Of a stretch of DNA of 11,395 nt, positions 6,994 through 11,395 are shown in pieces. The stretch is from contig JAHITG010000401.1 of the NCBI GenBank assembly GCA_018817865.1, positions 1 to 11,395 on the forward strand, read 5' to 3'. The notes under the pieces are model-generated. The model did no database searches. It was not told the DNA's origin and worked only from the letters and a program-made list of their open reading frames with translations. Position numbers and translations under genes: made by a program. The DNA is from Spirochaetota bacterium (lineage in GTDB: Bacteria > Spirochaetota > JAHITG01). The number at the start of each line of letters is the position of its first letter. Position 1 is the stretch's first letter.

Positions 6994-7584
6994 ATGACGA
7001 TAAACACCTTAATAGATGCCCTTAGAGAATTACTGATAATAATCCCTGCTATATTTTTCACTATAACAATTCATGAATTTTTCCAGGGCTTCATGGCTAT
7101 AAGGATGGGAGATTCAACTCCTTCAGATTCCGGCCTTTCCAAATTCAATCCCTTCCTTTTTATTGATAAACTGGGGTTGATCTGTTTTATCCTATTCAGT
7201 TTCGGGTGGGCAAAAAGTATTACTTTTGATTCACGGAATTTCAAAAATCCCGTCTTGAACAGTGTGACCGTCATACTTACAGGTATGGCTGCTAATCTGA
7301 TAGCCGCCATTCTCTTCTTGTTACTGATCATATTATACAAGCCCCAACCGGACGGATTTATTTATAATTTGTTCTTCACCATTACTAAATTCAATTTTAA
7401 TTATTTTTTCTTTAATTTCCTGCCATTCATTCCCTTGTCAGCCGGAAGGGTGATTTCAATCTTTTATCCGGGATATCACCGGTTTGAAATAATAGGAATA
7501 ATTATTTTAATACTAATTTTAATCTTTAATTTAACAAGCTTTATTGATATTATAGTATCCAATCTGATGAATATATTTATATAA
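6994..7584 (+). CDS. Site-2-protease-like membrane protein with lost zinc ligands
   Basis: A 196-residue, strongly hydrophobic protein with about five membrane segments, recognisable as a compact site-2 protease (M50) homologue. Family landmarks are kept: TITIHEFFQGFMAIRMGDSTP (about 23-43), SKFNPFLFIDKLGLI, FSFGWAKSITFDSRNFKNP, the hydrophobic VTVILTGMAANLIAAILFLL, and NFLPFIPLSAGR. The zinc site is broken. HExxH reads H27-E28-F-F-Q31, so the second His is Gln, and the usual NxxPxxPLDG reads PLSAG, with Ser149 in place of the Asp ligand. It is therefore probably not an active protease. The reading frame is intact, so it is not an obvious pseudogene. It starts five bases after the cyclase, with no strong ribosome binding site. 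In other bacteria an S2P gene often lies beside trpS and scpAB, as here. Confidence 0.88.
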   Translation: MTINTLIDALRELLIIIPAIFFTITIHEFFQGFMAIRMGDSTPSDSGLSKFNPFLFIDKLGLICFILFSFGWAKSITFDSRNFKNPVLNSVTVILTGMAANLIAAILFLLLIILYKPQPDGFIYNLFFTITKFNFNYFFFNFLPFIPLSAGRVISIFYPGYHRFEIIGIIILILILIFNLTSFIDIIVSNLMNIFI

Positions 7585-7650
7585 GGGGGTAAAAGGTTTA
7601 AATGTATTATCCTTGAAGTTCCCTTTTATACCCTCTAAACCGTTTACCCC
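7585..7650 (+). repeat. Long-range inverted repeat directly after the S2P-like gene
   Basis: The arm GGGGTAAAAGGTTTA (7586-7600) pairs with TAAACCGTTTACCCC (7636-7650): 14 of 15 pairs, with only A7594 facing G7642, across a 35-base loop. Inside the loop, CCTTTT plus ACCC (7622-7633) could pair instead with GGGTAAAAGG (7587-7596), with a two-base bulge. The two folds exclude each other. It begins one base after the upstream stop codon. No U-run follows it, so it is not a classical terminator. It may be a regulatory leader of trpS, a 3' end stabiliser of the upstream mRNA, or a protein-binding site. Confidence 0.6.
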
Positions 7651-7654
7651 GTGA

Positions 7655-7674
7655 AATTTCTTTAACAAGAAATT
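7655..7674 (+). repeat. Perfect 8-bp hairpin in the trpS leader
   Basis: AATTTCTT-TAAC-AAGAAATT forms a perfect 8-bp, AT-rich stem with a four-base loop, five bases after the long inverted repeat. It is followed by CCTCAGGG rather than a U-run. A weaker GGTTC/GAACC pairing (7681-7685 with 7702-7706) follows downstream. Confidence 0.5.
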
Positions 7675-7716
7675 CCTCAGGGTTCATCGAAAATCTTAAG
7701 GGAACCATTCTAATAC

Positions 7717-7730
7717 AGGGAGTAAATATG
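7717..7730 (+). promoter_or_regulatory. Ribosome binding site of trpS
   Basis: AGGGAG (7717-7722) lies five bases before the ATG at 7728. A TAATAC at 7711-7716 could be a -10 element, but no good -35 is found at the right distance, so the trpS promoter is not identified. Confidence 0.6.
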
Positions 7731-8717
7731 GAAACAGTACTCAGCGGGATCCAGCCTACGGGAAAATTACACCTGGGAAATTATATCGGTGCAGTTAAGA
7801 ACTGGGTCAAGATCCAGGAAGAATACAGATGTTTTTATATGATCGCAGACCTTCATTCTCTTACCACCCATTCGGGTAAAGCAGAAGAGATAAATGATAA
7901 TGTAATGGATATTTATATGGACCTTCTAGCCTGCGGTATTGATGTAAAAAAGAGTGTCCTCTTTATTCAGTCTGCGGTCCCGGCCCATACACAGCTGCAT
8001 CTGATCCTGTCTATGATCACTCCACTTGGATGGCTGGAACGAAATCCCACATTTAAAGAAAAAAAAACGGAATTAACAAATACAGACCTGAACAATTACG
8101 GATTCCTGGGGTATCCGGTACTTCAGGCAGCGGATATCCTCCTCTATAAAGCCAGCAAGGTCCCTGTGGGAATGGACCAGATCCCGCACCTGGAGATAAC
8201 ACGCGAGATCACAAGAAAATTTAACAGTATATTTAAAGACTACTTTCCGGAGCCCACACCTCTTTTAACCGAAGTCCCGAAGATAGCAGGGATCGACGGC
8301 CGAAAAATGAGCAAAAGTTATGATAATGCCATCTATCTTTCTGACACACCGGAAGTACTGGAAAAAAAACTAAAAAAATTCATTACGGATCCGGCCAAAG
8401 TATACAAAGATGATCCCGGTGATCCTGAAAAATGCACTGTATATCCGTTCTACAAGATCTTTATAAATGAAGCCAAAAAGAAGGAAACAGCTAAAGGATG
8501 TAAGGACGGGACACGCCCCTGCGTACAGTGCAAAAAGGAGATCGCTGATACAATTAACCATGAGCTTATTGGTTACCGGGATAAAAAAGAAAAATATAAA
8601 AAAAATATGGATTTTATTAATAAAACTATTATTGATAATAATAAGAAAGCAAACGAAGTGGCTATAAAACACATAAAGGAGATTTACAGGTTAACAGGGA
8701 TGGATTATGAATGGTAA
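7728..8717 (+). CDS. trpS: Tryptophanyl-tRNA synthetase
   Basis: Charges tRNA-Trp with tryptophan; a class I synthetase in the cytosol. The 329 residues match the bacterial TrpRS length. The protein starts METVLSGIQPTGKLHLGNYI, with the HIGH-type motif HLGN at 15-18. Further TrpRS landmarks are MIADLHSLTT, LGYPVLQAADILLYKA, VPVGMDQIPHLEITREI, the KMSKS motif intact at 193-197, and the C-terminal CVQCKKEIAD. The start has a good ribosome binding site. It follows a 143-base gap with marked inverted repeats, which may control it. Its last 11 bases overlap scpA, so it is likely translated together with the condensin genes. No change in a key residue is seen. Confidence 0.97.
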   Translation: METVLSGIQPTGKLHLGNYIGAVKNWVKIQEEYRCFYMIADLHSLTTHSGKAEEINDNVMDIYMDLLACGIDVKKSVLFIQSAVPAHTQLHLILSMITPLGWLERNPTFKEKKTELTNTDLNNYGFLGYPVLQAADILLYKASKVPVGMDQIPHLEITREITRKFNSIFKDYFPEPTPLLTEVPKIAGIDGRKMSKSYDNAIYLSDTPEVLEKKLKKFITDPAKVYKDDPGDPEKCTVYPFYKIFINEAKKKETAKGCKDGTRPCVQCKKEIADTINHELIGYRDKKEKYKKNMDFINKTIIDNNKKANEVAIKHIKEIYRLTGMDYEW

Positions 8718-9510
8718 CAGGTTGAAAGATTACAGAAACGAATACAAGTCCGTGATCGAGGATGAAGATAAGAGCCACATATTTAAGCTTGAAAAATTCG
8801 AAGGGCCTCTGGATCTGCTCCTCTATCTGATCAGAAAATCAGAAGTAGATGTCTATGATATCCCCATACATGAGATAACGGAACAATACCTGCAATATAT
8901 CAGCCTGATGAAGAAACTGGATATCAACCTCGCTGCTGAATTTATCATTATGGCTGCCAATCTAATTTATATTAAATCGAAGACACTATTACCTGTACAG
9001 TCTGATATTGAAGAAGAATATTTTGAAGATCCCAGAACCGAACTGGTACAGCAGCTTCTGGAATATCAGAAATTCAAGAATGCCTCCCTGGATATGGAAG
9101 ACCTGAAAAATACGCAATCACACATTTTTTTCCGTCCGAAAAACCAGATCGTTTTCGACTTTGAAGATACCGAGAACTGGGTGGATATCAACCTGTTTGA
9201 TCTGATCAATATTTTCAACAAGCTTCTAAGCGAAACAGGGACAGAAAAGAATGAATATATTATGCCGGAGACGATCACTGTCAGCATGAAGATCGAAGAG
9301 ATCCTATTAAAACTTGACTATGAATCAGAAATCGCTTTTTCAGCTTTATTTGATGCAAATCACAAACTCTGGGAGCTGATCGTCACTTTTCTAGCCATCC
9401 TCGAGCTGGTAAAGCAGAAATTTATTTTTGTCAAACAGCATAAATTATTCGGCGATATAAAAATATTAAAAAGAGAAGAAACAGATGGAAACTCCAAAAA
9501 CAAAGAATAA
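8707..9510 (+). CDS. scpA: Segregation and condensation protein A (kleisin)
   Basis: The kleisin subunit that bridges the SMC dimer and ScpB in the bacterial condensin complex, which compacts and segregates the chromosome. Residues about 25-110 show the ScpA N-terminal signature: FKLEKFEGPLDLLLYLIRKS, DIPIHEITEQYLQYI, and LAAEFIIMAANLIYIKSKTL. The C-terminal winged helix (FLAILELVKQKFIFVKQHKL, FGDI) is also present. At 267 residues it has about 20 more N-terminal residues than many relatives (RLKDYRNEYKSVIEDEDK). I see no good later start, and AGGGA lies about eight bases before the ATG at 8707. It overlaps trpS by 11 bases and scpB by 26, the usual scpAB coupling. Confidence 0.95.
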   Translation: MNGNRLKDYRNEYKSVIEDEDKSHIFKLEKFEGPLDLLLYLIRKSEVDVYDIPIHEITEQYLQYISLMKKLDINLAAEFIIMAANLIYIKSKTLLPVQSDIEEEYFEDPRTELVQQLLEYQKFKNASLDMEDLKNTQSHIFFRPKNQIVFDFEDTENWVDINLFDLINIFNKLLSETGTEKNEYIMPETITVSMKIEEILLKLDYESEIAFSALFDANHKLWELIVTFLAILELVKQKFIFVKQHKLFGDIKILKREETDGNSKNKE

Positions 9511-10033
9511 AGCTTATTATAAAGGACTGATCGAGGCGATACTCTTTATTGAATCCGAAGCGATACCGGTTAAAAGGCTTTCGGAACTGCTCGACATGGA
9601 GATAAAAGAAGTAAGAGCACTCATAAATGAGCTGAAAGAAACCTATGAAAAGCACTCTTCAGGATTACAGATAAATGAATATGCCAATACACTAAAACTG
9701 TCTACCAGCATAAGGTATGCGGATTTCCTGAAAGGCTATTATAAATCACGTCACCAGCAAAAATTCTCAAAAACATCAATGGAGACACTGGCTATTATCG
9801 CATACAAACAGCCTATTATTAAATCAGAGATAGAAGATATCAGGGGCGTTTCCTGTGATAATGCCATTAAAGACCTTATGGAAAAAAGACTCATTAAAGT
9901 GATGGGAAGGAGAAAAGTACCGGGCAATCCGATGGAATACGGTACTACCAAAGAATTCCTCGAATATTTTGGTTTAAAAAGTACCAAAGAACTGCCGACA
10001 CTTAAAGAGATAAAGGAGTTAAGTTTTGAATGA
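9485..10033 (+). CDS. scpB: Segregation and condensation protein B
   Basis: Partner of ScpA in the SMC-ScpAB condensin complex. The 182 residues contain two winged-helix domains. The first is about 10-80 (YYKGLIEAILFIESEAIPVK, then LSELLDMEIKEVRALINEL). The second is about 95-160, with the family hallmark TSMETLAIIAYKQPIIKSEI and IRGVSCDNAIKDLMEKRLI, then GNPMEYGTTKEFLEYFGL. The start codon lies within scpA (26-base overlap), with AGAAG just upstream. The tail overlaps the HDOD gene by eight bases and carries that gene's ribosome binding site. Nothing unusual is seen in conserved residues. Confidence 0.95.
   Translation: METPKTKNKAYYKGLIEAILFIESEAIPVKRLSELLDMEIKEVRALINELKETYEKHSSGLQINEYANTLKLSTSIRYADFLKGYYKSRHQQKFSKTSMETLAIIAYKQPIIKSEIEDIRGVSCDNAIKDLMEKRLIKVMGRRKVPGNPMEYGTTKEFLEYFGLKSTKELPTLKEIKELSFE
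10012..10028 (+). promoter_or_regulatory. Ribosome binding site that selects a TTG start for the HDOD gene
   Basis: AAAGGAG (10012-10018) is seven bases from TTG at 10026. The ATG four bases further on (10030) is in another frame and quickly leaves the HDOD sequence, so the TTG is the real start. Confidence 0.65.
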
Positions 10034-10901
10034 GTCTCTTAATGAGGAAAAATCGAGATTACTATGGAAGAAGATCCTGGCTGAAGCCGAAAACATGCCC
10101 ACTCTTCCTGATATTGTAAATAAAGTTCTCGAGCAGATCGAAAATCCTAATTCAAATCCGGATATATTCAAGGAGATCATCAGCCAGGACCCGATGCTGA
10201 CCGCAAAGGTCCTGAAGATGTCAAACTCGGCTTATTACGGATTTTCAAGAGAGATCGTAACTTTATCTGAAGCCATTATTATCCTGGGATTGGACACCCT
10301 GAAGAGTCTTGTTATTGCCGCATCAGCATTTAAATCCCTTAACCAGCAGTATGACGGATACGGCCTTTCCAAAGGGGACCTGTGGAAACACTCCCTGGCC
10401 ACGGCGGTCAGCGCGACTCTGATCACCAAAATACATAATTATCAGGATACAGAAAAATTCTTTGTTGCAGGACTGCTTCATGATATCGGTAAGATCGTGT
10501 TAAGTAAAACACTGGAGAAGTATAATAAATCAATAGCCACCCTTGTCAAGATGAGAGAGATCTCTTTTGATATTGCGGAAAGAGAGGTCTTAGGGTTCAA
10601 TCACTGTGATGTCGGAGCGGAACTGGCCCGGTACTGGAAACTGCCGGAGCTCTTCGTTGATGTGAGTAAACACCATCATACTCCTGATGAAGCGTTTCCC
10701 GAAAACGGACTGTACGTAAAGGTGATCCATATAGCTGACATGATAGCCTATGACGCCAAGCTGGGTTTGGGTGTGGACGGCAGTTTCTATAAACGCGACA
10801 GGAAAATATTCCAGGAGTTCAAGATTGACAGAAAGACCACCCAGGAGATCATACCCAAGGTAAGGACCTCCATCAGAGAATTTGAAAAGGCCTTAATATA
10901 A
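10026..10901 (+). CDS. HDOD domain protein
   Basis: A 291-residue cytosolic protein made almost entirely of an HDOD domain (about 20-215). Typical blocks are MPTLPDIVNKVLEQIENPNS, IISQDPMLTAKVLKMSNSAY, TLSEAIIILGLDTLKSLVI and FFVAGLLHDIGKIVL, with H152-D153 kept. HDOD proteins are relatives of HD and HD-GYP phosphohydrolases, usually without proven catalysis, and often act in signalling or in control of motility and stress responses. There is no GYP motif. The function here is unknown, but a c-di-GMP link to the cyclase four genes upstream is conceivable (inference). It starts with TTG, overlaps scpB by eight bases and ends one base before pheA. Confidence 0.92.
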   Translation: MNESLNEEKSRLLWKKILAEAENMPTLPDIVNKVLEQIENPNSNPDIFKEIISQDPMLTAKVLKMSNSAYYGFSREIVTLSEAIIILGLDTLKSLVIAASAFKSLNQQYDGYGLSKGDLWKHSLATAVSATLITKIHNYQDTEKFFVAGLLHDIGKIVLSKTLEKYNKSIATLVKMREISFDIAEREVLGFNHCDVGAELARYWKLPELFVDVSKHHHTPDEAFPENGLYVKVIHIADMIAYDAKLGLGVDGSFYKRDRKIFQEFKIDRKTTQEIIPKVRTSIREFEKALI

Positions 10902-10902
10902 T

Positions 10903-11395
10903 ATGACAAAAAAACCGGATATTCAAAATCTGCGCAACCGGATAGATACCATCGATCAGGAAATACTGAATTTACTGCATAAGCGTCTTGATATCGTTAA
11001 ATCCGTTAAAGAGCTGAAGAATACCAATAATTTGAACATCTACTCACCCAAACGTGAAGAATCCATTATTCAGAATATGCTGAAAATGAATAAAAATTAT
11101 ATTCCCGAAAAAAGCCTGATCAAGATCTATAGTGAAATGTTCTCAATATCACGGAAGCTTCAAAAATATTTAAAGATCGGATACCTTGGACCTGAAAGCA
11201 CTTTTTCCCATATTGCAGCGGAAAATATCTTCGGAACACAGTCCGAATATATCCCTCTCATTTCATTCAGTGATATTTTTACCGAACTGGAGACCGGCCA
11301 GATCGATTACGGAGTGGTCCCCATTGAAAATTCCAATGAAGGGATCGTAGGATATACACTGGATCTGCTGATAGAGTATAACCATTATATCATAC
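10903..11395 (+). CDS. pheA: Bifunctional chorismate mutase / prephenate dehydratase, 5' part
   Basis: First 164 residues of the P-protein of phenylalanine synthesis (chorismate to prephenate to phenylpyruvate); the gene continues beyond the window. Residues about 5-88 are an AroQ chorismate mutase: LRNRIDTIDQEILNLLHKRL with R11 and R28, then K39, and R51 in YSPKREESI. These active-site residues fall at the same numbers as in the E. coli enzyme from memory, whereas D48 is Ser here, a position that varies in the family. From residue 91 the prephenate dehydratase domain begins: IGYLGPESTFSHIAAE, then DYGVVPIENSNEGIVGYTLD. The common GPEGTFS reads GPESTFS. It starts one base after the HDOD stop, with AAGG 12 bases upstream, so it is probably cotranscribed. 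Confidence 0.94.
   Translation, partial: MTKKPDIQNLRNRIDTIDQEILNLLHKRLDIVKSVKELKNTNNLNIYSPKREESIIQNMLKMNKNYIPEKSLIKIYSEMFSISRKLQKYLKIGYLGPESTFSHIAAENIFGTQSEYIPLISFSDIFTELETGQIDYGVVPIENSNEGIVGYTLDLLIEYNHYII

Noticed and set aside
7586..7674. Rho-independent terminator after the S2P-like gene
   Set aside because: Both hairpins are followed by mixed or GC-containing sequence (GTGAAATTTC and CCTCAGGG) instead of a T-run, and the first has a 35-base loop.
7585..7727. T-box riboswitch in front of trpS
   Set aside because: The gap is only 143 bases and shows no T-box sequence (AGGGTGG-type motif), no specifier stem I can recognise and no terminator with a U-run.
10026..10901. HD-GYP c-di-GMP phosphodiesterase
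   Set aside because: The HD pair is present, but there is no GYP motif and the whole length follows the HDOD pattern.

Overview
The window is AT-rich bacterial chromosome. It is densely packed with core housekeeping genes and has no IS element, phage gene, tRNA, rRNA or CRISPR array that I can see. The gene set is tRNA formylation, peptide deformylation, ScpAB condensin and aromatic amino acid synthesis. With it come a diguanylate cyclase, an HDOD protein and a membrane PASTA protein. This suggests a free-living, motile or surface-active, low-GC bacterium. The def-fmt-PASTA order is one I associate from memory with spirochaetes, but the assignment is tentative (inference, about 0.4).

Left part (1-2641), all on the minus strand. 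The 5' end of a CBS-like gene runs off the left edge. It is followed by a metallophosphoesterase and a YjbQ/UPF0047 protein 8 bp apart, and then an unrecognised 357-residue protein with a faint receiver-like N-terminus. The 143-bp gap 2642-2784 separates this side from the right side. It holds two divergent sigma70-like promoters and a set of short repeats.

Right part (2785-11395), all on the plus strand. The first block is def, fmt, a kinase-less PASTA/Ig-like membrane protein, rpe, a GAF-GGDEF diguanylate cyclase and a site-2-protease-like membrane protein. From fmt to the cyclase the genes overlap or touch. After a 143-bp gap rich in inverted repeats comes a second block: trpS, scpA, scpB, an HDOD protein and the 5' part of a bifunctional chorismate mutase/prephenate dehydratase. 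These are again overlapping or 1 bp apart.

The first block recalls the Firmicutes def-fmt-rsmB-prpC-prkC-rsgA-rpe cluster, but only the extracellular sensing half of the PrkC kinase remains, as a separate gene. The most interesting points are this kinase-less PASTA protein, a site-2 protease homologue that has lost two of its three zinc ligands, the structured leader in front of trpS, and promoters placed so close to start codons that the transcripts may be leaderless.
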